NCBI RefSeq assembly: GCF_014640315.1
Contig: NZ_BMGS01000004.1
Location: 248,001-312,000 of the forward strand
DNA from: Hymenobacter glacieicola
GTDB taxonomy: Bacteria > Bacteroidota > Bacteroidia > Cytophagales > Hymenobacteraceae
Reading direction: 5' to 3'
Length of the DNA: 64,000 nt
Below, in pieces: positions 8,942 to 17,228 of this stretch; the first letter of the stretch is position 1, and every line of letters starts with the position of its first letter. Under the pieces are notes generated by a model that saw nothing but the letters and a program-made list of their open reading frames with translations, did no database searches and was not told the origin of the DNA. The position numbers and the translations under genes are program-made.

Positions 8942-8958
8942 TGGCATGCTGCTTGGCA
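8942..8958 (+). promoter_or_regulatory. sigma-54-like promoter of the ABC ATPase/permease unit
   Basis: TGGCAT-GCTGC-TTGGCA, same form as the element at 5932-5948, 81 bp from its inverted repeat. It lies 89 bases upstream of the chosen ATPase start codon, in an AT-rich stretch where IHF-type bending would be easy. It separates the ATPase/permease genes from the HlyD-TolC genes as a second transcription unit. Confidence 0.6.
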
Positions 8959-9046
8959 ATCCTACTATAGCTTGGGTAGGCTACTGCCCAAAACCGGACA
9001 GCTTCTTTCGCCCGCCTTCTTCATCTTCTCCTACTCCGACCTGCTC

Positions 9047-9790
9047 ATGGAAAACATCCTCGCCCAATCGGCCGTGCGGCCCCAGGCCACTGCTGCCACG
9101 CTGGCCGCTACCGCCCAGCCCGTTATTCAACTGCGCGACATCGAGAAAGTCTACCAGACCAAAACCATTGAAACCGTAGCCCTGAACCGGGTAAACCTGA
9201 CCATCCACAAAGGCGAATTCGTCTCGATTATGGGCCCCTCGGGCTGCGGCAAGTCTACGTTGCTCAGCATTATTGGGCTACTGGATGAGCCTACCAGCGG
9301 CGTAATTGAGCTGGACGGCCGCCCGGTGCAGTCGTACTCCGATAAGGAGCTGGCCGCGCTGCGCAACCAGAAAATCGGGTTTGTTTTCCAGAGCTACCAC
9401 CTCATCAACGACCTCTCGGTGCTGGATAACGTGGAGTTGCCATTGCTGTACCGCTCCGGGGTAGGGGGCCGGGAGCGGCGGGAGCGGGCCTATGCCGCCC
9501 TCGACAAGGTAGGGCTGAGCGCCCGCACCAACCACTTTCCCAGCCAGCTTTCCGGCGGGCAGCGCCAGCGCGTGGCCATTGCTCGGGCCCTGGCCGGCAA
9601 CCCCGAAATCATTCTGGCCGATGAGCCCACCGGCAACCTCGACTCGGTGATGGGCGAGGAAATTATGGACCTGCTGCTGGGCCTTAACCGCCAGGAGGGC
9701 ACCACCATCGTGATGGTAACCCACGACGAGCAGCAGGCCCACAAAACCCAGCGCCTCATCCGCTTCTTCGACGGGAGCCAAGTTCAGTAA
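9047..9790 (+). CDS. ABC transporter ATP-binding protein, MacB/LolD-like
   Basis: A 247-residue ATPase subunit. Walker A is GPSGCGKST, the signature is LSGGQRQRVAIARAL, and Walker B leads into ILADEPTGNLDS, the form typical of the MacB/LolD/FtsE group that works with FtsX-type permeases by mechanotransmission. The ATG at 9047 was preferred over an in-frame ATG at 8972 because the latter would add a 25-residue hydrophobic extension absent from the family and lies only 13 bases after the promoter-like element. Two permease genes follow, separated by a large stem-loop. Confidence 0.9.
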   Translation: MENILAQSAVRPQATAATLAATAQPVIQLRDIEKVYQTKTIETVALNRVNLTIHKGEFVSIMGPSGCGKSTLLSIIGLLDEPTSGVIELDGRPVQSYSDKELAALRNQKIGFVFQSYHLINDLSVLDNVELPLLYRSGVGGRERRERAYAALDKVGLSARTNHFPSQLSGGQRQRVAIARALAGNPEIILADEPTGNLDSVMGEEIMDLLLGLNRQEGTTIVMVTHDEQQAHKTQRLIRFFDGSQVQ

Positions 9791-9792
9791 AT

Positions 9793-9894
9793 GGTGAAAT
9801 GGTGAGGCGGTGAATTGGTGAGTTGCTGTTCAGCCAAGCCCATTTGCCCCATTAGAACATTAACCTCACCATTTCACCATCTCACCATTTCACC
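9793..9894 (+). repeat. large intergenic stem-loop between ATPase and permease
   Basis: Arms 9793-9822 and 9865-9894 pair at 27 of 30 positions around a 42-base loop. Each arm is built of GGTGAAAT/GGTGAG-like units. The hairpin starts two bases after the ATPase stop codon and ends seven bases before the permease ATG, where a ribosome binding site would be expected, so it may couple or limit translation of the permease or halt transcription. Confidence 0.6.
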
Positions 9895-9901
9895 TTCTCC
9901 C

Positions 9902-11155
9902 ATGCTTCTTTCCTACCTCAAAATTGCCTGGAAAGTCTTGCTGCGTCGCAAGTTCTTTACCTTTATCAGCCTGTTCGGCATCTCCTTTACGCTCATGGTG
10001 CTGCTGGTGGTGGTGGCCCTGTTCGACCATGCGGTGGGGCCCCACGCACCCGAAACGCGCCTCGACCGGATGCTGTTCGTTAACTTCCTGCACATCAAGT
10101 ATAAGAACGGGGGCAACCAGAACTCGCCGCCCAGCTATTACCTGCTCAACCGGTACGTGCGCCAGCTTCGGACCCCGGCCAAGGTGGCCATCCACTCGCT
10201 CTTCCACGCTACCCCCAGCTACGTGGGCAACACCCGCCTCGACCTGGACCTGAAGTACACCGATGACGCCTTCTGGCAGGTGCTGGACTTCACCTTCGCG
10301 GAGGGCAAGCCCTTCGGGGAAGCCGAGGTGAAGTCGGCGGCCCGGGTGGCGGTTATCAACCGCACCACGGCCCGCAAGTACTTCGGCACCGACCAGGGGG
10401 TAGTGGGGCGCACCATTGAAATCAACCAGACGGCCTTCCGGGTGCTGGGCGTGGTGGAGGACGTGCCCGTGATGCGGATTTCCTCCTACGCCGACGTGTG
10501 GGTGCCCCTCACCACCAGCCCCAACGACCTGAACCGCGTCACGCTTACCGGCGAATTCGCGGCCATCATCTTGGCCAAGTCGCCCGCCGATAAGGCGGCC
10601 GTGCAGGCCGAGTTCGACCAGATGGTGAAGCGCATTCCGCTGCCCGACCCCAAGGAAATGGACCACCTGGATTTGCACGCCGACGAGATTCTCGCCTCGT
10701 ACTCGCGGCAACTCATGAGCCCGCTCACCAACTACACCTCCGACGGCCTGAATATGTTGTACTCAATTCTGGGCGGCCTGGCCCTGCTGTTCATGCTGCT
10801 GCCGGCTCTGAACCTAGTCAACATCAACGTGAGCCGCATCATGGAGCGCTCCTCCGAGATTGGGGTGCGCAAGGCCTTCGGGGCCACCAGCCGCACCCTG
10901 ATTGGACAGTTCCTGGTGGAAAACGTGTTCCTGACGGCCCTGGGTGGGTTGCTGGGCCTGCTGATGGCCTACGTGGCCTTGCAGCTCATTGGCGGGGCCC
11001 AGATTCTGGCCTACGCCCAGTTCGAGCTGAACTGGCGCATTTTCGGGTGGGCCCTGCTCGTGACCCTGTTTTTCGGGGTGCTGTCGGGGGGGTATCCAGC
11101 CTTTAAAATGTCGCGGCTGCTGCCGGTGCAGGCCCTGAAGGGCGTGCGCAACTAG
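9902..11155 (+). CDS. ABC transporter permease, MacB/FtsX-type (first of two)
   Basis: A 417-residue permease with the MacB topology: one N-terminal transmembrane helix (about 21-42), a large periplasmic domain (about 45-275), then three C-terminal helices forming the FtsX domain, with the coupling-helix region VSRIMERSSEIGVRKAFGA. It should pair with the second permease as a heterodimer driven by the ATPase encoded upstream. The ATG at 9902 was preferred over an earlier one at 9815, which would place translated sequence in the stem-loop. The second permease starts 43 bases downstream. Confidence 0.88.
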   Translation: MLLSYLKIAWKVLLRRKFFTFISLFGISFTLMVLLVVVALFDHAVGPHAPETRLDRMLFVNFLHIKYKNGGNQNSPPSYYLLNRYVRQLRTPAKVAIHSLFHATPSYVGNTRLDLDLKYTDDAFWQVLDFTFAEGKPFGEAEVKSAARVAVINRTTARKYFGTDQGVVGRTIEINQTAFRVLGVVEDVPVMRISSYADVWVPLTTSPNDLNRVTLTGEFAAIILAKSPADKAAVQAEFDQMVKRIPLPDPKEMDHLDLHADEILASYSRQLMSPLTNYTSDGLNMLYSILGGLALLFMLLPALNLVNINVSRIMERSSEIGVRKAFGATSRTLIGQFLVENVFLTALGGLLGLLMAYVALQLIGGAQILAYAQFELNWRIFGWALLVTLFFGVLSGGYPAFKMSRLLPVQALKGVRN

Positions 11156-11198
11156 GCCCCGCACCGCTGTTTCCTTCCGCCCGCTATTTTTCTCCGTT

Positions 11199-12383
11199 AT
11201 GATTCGTCACCTGTTTACCCTGATATGGAACCGCAAGCGCGCCAACTTCCTGCTCATGGCCGAAATTCTGCTCTCGTTTTTCGTCCTGTTCGTGGTGAGT
11301 CTGCTGCTGGTCAACAACTACCACAACTACCGCCAGCCCAAGGGCTTCGCGCCCGATAACGTGTGGGAATTCAACGTGGACCCCGGCCAGGATACGGTGG
11401 ACCGCAAGGGCACCCTGCGCCGGTTGGTGCAGGAGTTGCAGGCCACGCCGGGGGTAGCGGCCGTCACCTGGACCAGCTCCAACACGCCCTACTCGTTCAG
11501 CAACATGAACACCGACCAGTACCGCTACAAAGACCAAAAAGCGCCGCTAACGGAAGTGTATGATGCCGACGACGAGATGGTGCGCGTGCTGGGGCAGAAA
11601 GTGGTGGCAGGCCGCTGGTTCGACCGCCGCGACGATGCCGCCACCCACACGCCCGTGGTAGTAAACCAGAAGTTCGCCGAAGCCATGTTCGGCCAGGAGT
11701 CGGCCGTGGGCAAGGTGCTGACCGATGACAAGCGCACCCGGCAGTGGCAGGTGGTGGGCGTCATTGAAGCCTACCGCTCCGGCAACGACTTCGCGGCCAA
11801 CGAAGCCGCCCTCTTCGAGCGGCACGTACTTCAGGATACGGCCCAGTACGGCAACAACACCCTGCTGGTGCGCGTGCAGCCGGGCAGCGGGGCCGTGCTG
11901 GAGCAGCAGCTGGTGCGCAAAATCAAGGCCGTGACCAAGGGCTGGGATGCCAACGTGAACACCCTGGCCGAAAACCGCCAGGACAAGCTCCGAATCATGC
12001 TCACGCCCCTCGTGGCGCTGGGCCTGGTGGGCGGGTTTCTGATTCTCAACGTGGCGCTGGGGCTGTTCGGGGTGCTGTGGTACAACATCAGCCAGCGCAA
12101 GGCCGAAATCGGGCTGCGCCGGGCCCTGGGGGCCACGGGCCGCGGCATCAGTCGGCAGTTCCTGGGCGAAATGCTGGTCGTGACGACCCTGGGCGTGACT
12201 GGGGGGCTGCTGCTGGCGGTGCAGTTTCCCCTGCTCGGGGTGTTCGGCTTGCCGCCCCAAGTATACGCACTGGCCATGAGCCTGGCCACGCTGCTCATCT
12301 TCGCCCTGACGGCCATCTGCGCCCTGCAGCCCAGCCGCACTGCCGCCGGCATTCATCCGGCCGTGGCGTTGCGGGAAGAGTAG
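11199..12383 (+). CDS. ABC transporter permease, MacB/FtsX-type (second of two)
   Basis: A 394-residue paralogue of the preceding permease with the same layout: transmembrane helix at about 17-40, periplasmic MacB_PCD-like domain, and a C-terminal FtsX domain with three helices and the motif ISQRKAEIGLRRALGATGR. The likely role is the second half of a heterodimeric transporter. It ends 158 bases before the response-regulator gene; that gap holds no clear terminator, so read-through into the two-component genes is possible. Confidence 0.88.
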   Translation: MIRHLFTLIWNRKRANFLLMAEILLSFFVLFVVSLLLVNNYHNYRQPKGFAPDNVWEFNVDPGQDTVDRKGTLRRLVQELQATPGVAAVTWTSSNTPYSFSNMNTDQYRYKDQKAPLTEVYDADDEMVRVLGQKVVAGRWFDRRDDAATHTPVVVNQKFAEAMFGQESAVGKVLTDDKRTRQWQVVGVIEAYRSGNDFAANEAALFERHVLQDTAQYGNNTLLVRVQPGSGAVLEQQLVRKIKAVTKGWDANVNTLAENRQDKLRIMLTPLVALGLVGGFLILNVALGLFGVLWYNISQRKAEIGLRRALGATGRGISRQFLGEMLVVTTLGVTGGLLLAVQFPLLGVFGLPPQVYALAMSLATLLIFALTAICALQPSRTAAGIHPAVALREE

Positions 12384-12541
12384 AGCCGGGGGGCTTTCTA
12401 GGTAATAGCCCGGTCCACAAGATGCCCATGTGAGTTGCCGCGCAAAGCCGCGGCAGCAGAAAAAGGCAGGAGTGATGCAGTTTTTTCTGAGCTGGCCCAG
12501 CTTTTTATGCTGTGAATTCCGTCCTTCGCCTACCCTGAGCT

Positions 12542-13924
12542 ATGATACTGATTATTGACGACGATGTGGCCGTGCGCACTTCGCTGGGACTCTTGCTGAA
12601 ACAGGCGGGGTACGCAGCCAAAGGCGTAGCTACCCCCGAGGAGGCCCTGCGTCTGGTGCAGGAAGCCCCGCCCCAGCTGGTGCTCATGGACATGAACTTT
12701 TCCCTGGATACCAGCGGCCAGGATGGATTGCGCCTGCTGGCCCAAGTAAAGCAGCTAACCCCGCAGGTGCCCGTGATTCTGATTACCGGCTGGGGCTCCA
12801 TTGCTTTAGCGGTGGAAGGCATGAAGGCCGGCGCCGCCGAGTTCATCACCAAGCCCTGGCACAACAACTCCCTGCTGCAAACCATCCGCACTATTCTGGC
12901 CCTGCACGAGCCGGACCCCGACGCCGACCCCACCGCCTTTTCGCGCCGCCAGCTCGATAAGCAATTCAATTTCCAAGGCATTGTGGGCCAGGATGCTCGT
13001 CTTGTGCAGGTGTTGCGCAATGTGGGGCAGGTAGCGGCCACCGATGCGTCCGTGCTCATCGAAGGCGAGTCGGGGACGGGCAAGGAGTTGATTGCGGAGG
13101 CCGTGCACCAGAACAGCCAGCGCCGCCGCCAGCCCTTCGTGAAAGTAAACCTGGGCGGCATCTCGGCCTCTTTGTTTGAAAGCGAAATGTTCGGGCACCG
13201 TCGCGGGGCTTTCACGGATGCCAAAACCGACCGGGTAGGCCGCTTTGAACTAGCCAACGGCGGCACCATTTTTCTGGATGAAATCGGGGAGCTGGACCTG
13301 GGCTCCCAGGTGAAGCTGCTGCGGGTGCTGCAGGACCGCACCTACGAGGTGCTCGGCGACAGTAAGCCGCGCCGCCTCGACATCCGGGTGATTTGCGCCA
13401 CCAACCGCAACCTGGCCGACATGGTGCAGCAGGGGCGCTTCCGCGAGGACCTGTTCTACCGCATCAATCTGATTACCGTGCGCCTGCCCGCCCTGCGCGA
13501 GCGGCCCCACGACATTCCGCTGCTGGTGCAGCACTTCGTGGATGGGCTGCGCGCCACCTACAACCGTCCGGCCCTGAAGGTAGGCACCCGCGCCCAGCAC
13601 TGGCTGCAGGAGCAGCCCTTGCCCGGCAACATCCGGGAGCTGAAAAACCTGGTGGAGCGCGCCGTGCTGGTCAGTGGTAAGGATGAGCTCGGCCCCGAGG
13701 ACTTCCAGGCCCAATTCCAACGGGCACCCGCCCGCCCCGCCGAGGCGGGTGAGCTACCCCAACCCGGCACCATCACCCTCGATGAGCTGGAAGCCCAGAT
13801 GATCCGCCGCACCCTGGAGCACTACAGCGGCAACATCAGCCGCGTAGCCAAAGCCCTGGGCCTGAGCCGCGGCGCCCTCTACCGCAGGCTGGAGAAATAC
13901 GCCATTCCCTTTGATGTGGAATAA
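12542..13924 (+). CDS. sigma-54-dependent response regulator, NtrC family
   Basis: A 460-residue activator with a receiver domain (acidic pair D6-D7, phospho-acceptor D50, K104), an AAA+ ATPase domain (Walker A GESGTGKE at about 175-182, Walker B GGTIFLDE) and a C-terminal Fis-type HTH (NISRVAKALGLSRGALYRRL). The sigma-54 contact loop reads GAFTDA at residues 222-227 in place of the classical GAFTGA. A histidine kinase follows, separated by a strong hairpin. The two matched upstream sites with -24/-12-like elements ahead of the efflux genes are its most likely targets. Confidence 0.93.
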   Translation: MILIIDDDVAVRTSLGLLLKQAGYAAKGVATPEEALRLVQEAPPQLVLMDMNFSLDTSGQDGLRLLAQVKQLTPQVPVILITGWGSIALAVEGMKAGAAEFITKPWHNNSLLQTIRTILALHEPDPDADPTAFSRRQLDKQFNFQGIVGQDARLVQVLRNVGQVAATDASVLIEGESGTGKELIAEAVHQNSQRRRQPFVKVNLGGISASLFESEMFGHRRGAFTDAKTDRVGRFELANGGTIFLDEIGELDLGSQVKLLRVLQDRTYEVLGDSKPRRLDIRVICATNRNLADMVQQGRFREDLFYRINLITVRLPALRERPHDIPLLVQHFVDGLRATYNRPALKVGTRAQHWLQEQPLPGNIRELKNLVERAVLVSGKDELGPEDFQAQFQRAPARPAEAGELPQPGTITLDELEAQMIRRTLEHYSGNISRVAKALGLSRGALYRRLEKYAIPFDVE

Positions 13925-13927
13925 AAC

Positions 13928-13979
13928 ACCGGAAAGCCCGCTCCCTTTCTCCGCTGAGGAAGGAAGCGGGCTTTCCGGT
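13928..13979 (+). terminator. strong stem-loop between response regulator and kinase
   Basis: Arms beginning ACCGGAAAGCCCGCT and ending AGCGGGCTTTCCGGT pair almost perfectly, with an inner Pyr/Pur-rich continuation. It begins four bases after the regulator stop. The T-run on the plus strand is weak, so it may attenuate rather than fully stop transcription into the kinase gene. Confidence 0.7.
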
Positions 13980-14018
13980 TATCGTATACTTTAGGGAGCT
14001 ATTATTTCATCTGCTTTC

Positions 14019-15320
14019 ATGTCCCTGCGCGTCAAGTTTATTCTGTTTGTCGTCCTGATTCACGCCGTGCTTATCGTGCTGGCGGGGCAGGTGATGCGCA
14101 CAAACGCGCCGCTGTTTGTGGGGTTGGAAGTGCTGCTGGCCATCAGTATCCTGCTCACGGTGCAGCTGTACAAGGGTTTCGTGCGCCCCTTTCACCTGAT
14201 TGCCGCCGGCACCGAAGCTATCCGGGCCAAGGATTTCTCCATGAAGTTTGTGCCGGTAGGGCAGCGCGAGATGGACCAGCTCATCGACGTGTACAACCAC
14301 ATGATTGAGGAGCTGCGCCGGGAGCGGGTCACCCAGCACGAGAAAAGCTACCTGCTGGAAAGCCTGATTCAGGCTTCCCCGGCCGGGGTGCTGCTGCTCA
14401 CCTTCGATGGCCGGATTGAGGGCGTGAACCCGGCCGCCGAACGAATGCTGGGCCTGCCGGCCGCGCAGCTGCTCGGCGAGCAGCCCGCCTACCTGCCCGG
14501 CGACTGGGGTAGTACGCTGGCCAACCTCTCGGAGCAGATGCCGCAGGTGGTGCAGCTCTCGGGCATTCAAACCTACCGCGCCCACTGCTCGCGCTTCATC
14601 GACCGGGGATTTTCGCGCCGGTTTATCGTGCTGGAGGAGCTGACCCAGGAGTTGATTCGGCAGGAAAAGCAGGCCTACGAGAAGCTGATCCGGATGATGT
14701 CGCACGAAATCAACAATTCCATCGGGGCTGTCAACTCCATTCTGCAAAGCTTCCACCACTACGCGCCCCAGCTCCGCCCCGACGACCAGCCCGATTTCAC
14801 GGAGGCCCTCGACGTGTCCATCAGCCGCAATACGCACCTGGCTAACTTCATTGCCGACTTCGCCAACCTGGTGCGCCTGCCCTTGCCCCAGCGCCAGCCG
14901 ACCGACGTGCATGAGCTGCTACGCACGATTGAGCGGCTGCTGCACGTACAAACCGAGCGCCGCCGCATCCGGTGGCACCCCCGTTTTGCGCCCGGCCCGC
15001 TGGTCGTTCACCTCGATGCCCAGCAGCTGGAACAGGCCCTGCTCAACATCTGTAAGAACGCGCTGGAAGCCATTGGCGAAGACGGCAACCTGTGGGTGCG
15101 TACCAGCCCGGAGCCCGCCAGCATCATTATTGAAAACGACGGCCCCGGCATTGCGCCCGACGTGCAGCGCCGCCTGTTCACGCCCTTCTTCAGCACCAAG
15201 CGCGACGGCCAAGGCATCGGCCTTACCCTGGTGCGCGACATTCTACTAGCTCACAATTTTTCGTTTGAGCTGGCTCCAACGCCGCAGGGTACCACGGCTT
15301 TTACCATCCGATTCGCGTAG
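14019..15320 (+). CDS. sensor histidine kinase, NtrY/NtrB-like
   Basis: A 433-residue kinase with two transmembrane segments (about 6-24 and 33-51) joined by only about nine residues, so it has essentially no extracytoplasmic sensor domain. Then follow HAMP (about 52-105), PAS (about 112-175), a HisKA-type dimerisation domain with H229 in MMSHEINNS, and HATPase_c (N box NICKNALEA, G1 NDGPGIAP, G2 GQGIGLTLV). It should phosphorylate the NtrC-family regulator encoded just upstream. The short loop points to sensing within the membrane or through the transporter. Confidence 0.9.
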   Translation: MSLRVKFILFVVLIHAVLIVLAGQVMRTNAPLFVGLEVLLAISILLTVQLYKGFVRPFHLIAAGTEAIRAKDFSMKFVPVGQREMDQLIDVYNHMIEELRRERVTQHEKSYLLESLIQASPAGVLLLTFDGRIEGVNPAAERMLGLPAAQLLGEQPAYLPGDWGSTLANLSEQMPQVVQLSGIQTYRAHCSRFIDRGFSRRFIVLEELTQELIRQEKQAYEKLIRMMSHEINNSIGAVNSILQSFHHYAPQLRPDDQPDFTEALDVSISRNTHLANFIADFANLVRLPLPQRQPTDVHELLRTIERLLHVQTERRRIRWHPRFAPGPLVVHLDAQQLEQALLNICKNALEAIGEDGNLWVRTSPEPASIIIENDGPGIAPDVQRRLFTPFFSTKRDGQGIGLTLVRDILLAHNFSFELAPTPQGTTAFTIRFA

Positions 15321-15358
15321 CACCCGGTGCAAAGAGGTCACGGCTCAACGCGCTACGC

Positions 15359-17026
15359 TTACTCAATGGTCAGGCGCCGCGTCTGCTTGCCGCACCGTAC
15401 TACGTAGATGCCGGGCTTGAGCGAGGGTAGGGAAAGGCCTTCCACCTCATAGGCGGGACGGGCGTCAGCGGCCACCAAGCGGCCCACCGCATCGAATACC
15501 TGTACGGGCTGATTAGCTTCTAGGCCGGCGGCCCACACGGTGCCCCGGCTTGGGTTGGGCCACAGCGTGAGTTCAGCCGGCGTGGGCAAGGCCAGGTCGC
15601 GGATAGTTGTCACGAAGAAGCGGTCGGCAAAGTACTCGTAGGAAGGCACACCGCCGGGCAGGGTAGTCTGGCCCAACGTAAGGCCCGGACCCTGAAAGGT
15701 GCCCGCAACTTGCAGTGTACCGGTAGCACTGGAGGCCACGGCCAAACCCAAATCGGAGCCGCTGCCACCCCCACCCGCCGCCCAGCGCCAGGCCCCCTGC
15801 GGGTCAAGTTGGGCTACTACCACATCGGTCTGGCCAGCGGCGCTCAGGGCGGGCAACGGCCCAAAAGAAACCTTGGCGCCGGAAAAGCAGCCGGTTACCA
15901 GTACGTTGCCGGCCGCATCCAGCGCAATGCCGTTGCCGGTGTCCGTTTCAGGGCCACCGCCGCGCACCGCCCACTGCCAGACGCCGCTGGTATTAAGCTT
16001 GGCCACGAGTAGGTCGGGGTTATTATCGTCTTTGGGCAGAGAGGTAGTACCGATGAAGGCTTGTTTTCCGGCTACCATGCCCGTCAGGTACACGTTACCG
16101 GCCGGGTCAGTGGCTAGGCCGTTGCCTCGGGTTTGAGCCGTGCCGCCGCCCGCGGTTGCCCACTGCCATTGGCCCTGGTTGGTTAACTTAGTCACGAACA
16201 AGCTGCTCCGCCAGTTGCCCCGGCGCAACGTCTGGGAACCGAAACGGGCTTCGTTGCCTTCGAAGGAACCGGTTACGTACACGTTGCCGCCAGCGTCCAG
16301 CCCAATGCCCTGCCCAAAGTCGTAGCCGCCGGTGCCGCCTTCCACCATGACCCATTCCCAGGTCCCTGCCGCGCTTAGCTTGGCAACAAAGGCATTGTAG
16401 AGTCCTTCGTTGCGAACAGGAATAGCGCCGAACGTGGCATCATGCACGCGCAAGCCACCCGTAACGTAGGCGTTGCCGGCCGCATCAACGGCCAGGGCCG
16501 TCCCGAAGATGTAGTTGTTGATGTTCTTGCCGCTGGTGTGGCTTACCCGGAGCCACTGCCCGGCTGCACTCAGCTTGGCCACGAATAAGTGGATGCCGTA
16601 CCCTGGGTTTTGTATTTGCAGGGGCCCAAAATTGGCCTCGTAGCTTCTTGTGTGGCCCGTGAGGTAAATAGTGCCAGCGGCATCCAGGGCTACATCGGTA
16701 GCAATATCCTCGTCGCTTCCCCCGGCCCGGATGGCCCACTGGTAGGTGCCAGCGGCATCCAGCAGGGCCACAAAAATGTCATAATCGCCGGCTGCGGTAA
16801 GGGTAGTGCTGCCCAGCGTGAGGGTTTGCCGGAAGGTGCCTACTACCACCGTGTTACCAGCCTGGTCGGTGACGATGCTGCGCGCCTGGGCCTGCTGGCC
16901 ATAGTCGGCGGGTTTTTCGCCGCCCGTCGCCCAGGCAAAAGCGGGTATCTGAGCATAGCTAGGCCCAGTCAGCAGGAGCAGCGCCCCTAGTAAAAGTACG
17001 TGCACGAAGCGTAAGGGTAGCCGCAT
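15359..17026 (-). CDS. SBBP-repeat protein with type IX secretion sorting domain
   Basis: A 555-residue exported protein. A signal peptide (1-25) precedes roughly eight beta-propeller-like SBBP repeats, each marked by a DAAGNVYVTG-like core and a WQWA element. The last 75 residues form a type A T9SS C-terminal domain (LTLWPNPSRGTVWAAGLE at its start, PGIYVVRCG near its end), so it is predicted to be secreted by the type IX system and attached to the cell surface or released. Substrate unknown. It converges on the histidine kinase gene, with only 38 bases between the stops and no clear terminator. Confidence 0.85.
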   Translation of the reverse strand: MRLPLRFVHVLLLGALLLLTGPSYAQIPAFAWATGGEKPADYGQQAQARSIVTDQAGNTVVVGTFRQTLTLGSTTLTAAGDYDIFVALLDAAGTYQWAIRAGGSDEDIATDVALDAAGTIYLTGHTRSYEANFGPLQIQNPGYGIHLFVAKLSAAGQWLRVSHTSGKNINNYIFGTALAVDAAGNAYVTGGLRVHDATFGAIPVRNEGLYNAFVAKLSAAGTWEWVMVEGGTGGYDFGQGIGLDAGGNVYVTGSFEGNEARFGSQTLRRGNWRSSLFVTKLTNQGQWQWATAGGGTAQTRGNGLATDPAGNVYLTGMVAGKQAFIGTTSLPKDDNNPDLLVAKLNTSGVWQWAVRGGGPETDTGNGIALDAAGNVLVTGCFSGAKVSFGPLPALSAAGQTDVVVAQLDPQGAWRWAAGGGGSGSDLGLAVASSATGTLQVAGTFQGPGLTLGQTTLPGGVPSYEYFADRFFVTTIRDLALPTPAELTLWPNPSRGTVWAAGLEANQPVQVFDAVGRLVAADARPAYEVEGLSLPSLKPGIYVVRCGKQTRRLTIE

Positions 17027-17145
17027 AGAAAGGAGAGGAAGAAGTAGAACAGATTAGCCAAGAAATAGCGGTAGCCAACGTAGCCTTCAGCAGGGCGCAA
17101 AGCAAGGGAAACGCCACAATACTGATGACATACTCAGAAATGCAA

Positions 17146-17196
17146 CGGTGCCCAAACCAAGCAGGCCGCTAAAGCCGGCTACTTGATTTGGGCACC
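17146..17196 (-). other. stem-loop between YwqK protein gene and SBBP gene
   Basis: Arms CGGTGCCCAAACCAAG (17146-17161) and CTTGATTTGGGCACCG (17181-17196) pair with one mismatch. No T-run follows on the minus strand, so it is either a weak terminator of the upstream gene or a structured leader of the SBBP gene. Confidence 0.5.
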
Positions 17197-17197
17197 G

Positions 17198-17205
17198 CAA
17201 AAGTA
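17198..17205 (-). promoter_or_regulatory. -7 element TACTTTTG upstream of the SBBP gene
   Basis: The minus strand reads TACTTTTG, a match to TANNTTTG, directly before the stem-loop at 17146-17196. No good -33 TTG is seen at the right distance, so this is tentative. Confidence 0.35.
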
Positions 17206-17228
17206 AGGCCAGATATAGTGAATTTACA

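Noticed and set aside
12490..12541. Possible sigma-54 promoter before the response-regulator gene (TGGCCC and a T-rich stretch)
   Set aside because: The -12 part does not match TTGC or the TTGGC form, and no TGTCC-N6-GGACA repeat lies upstream.
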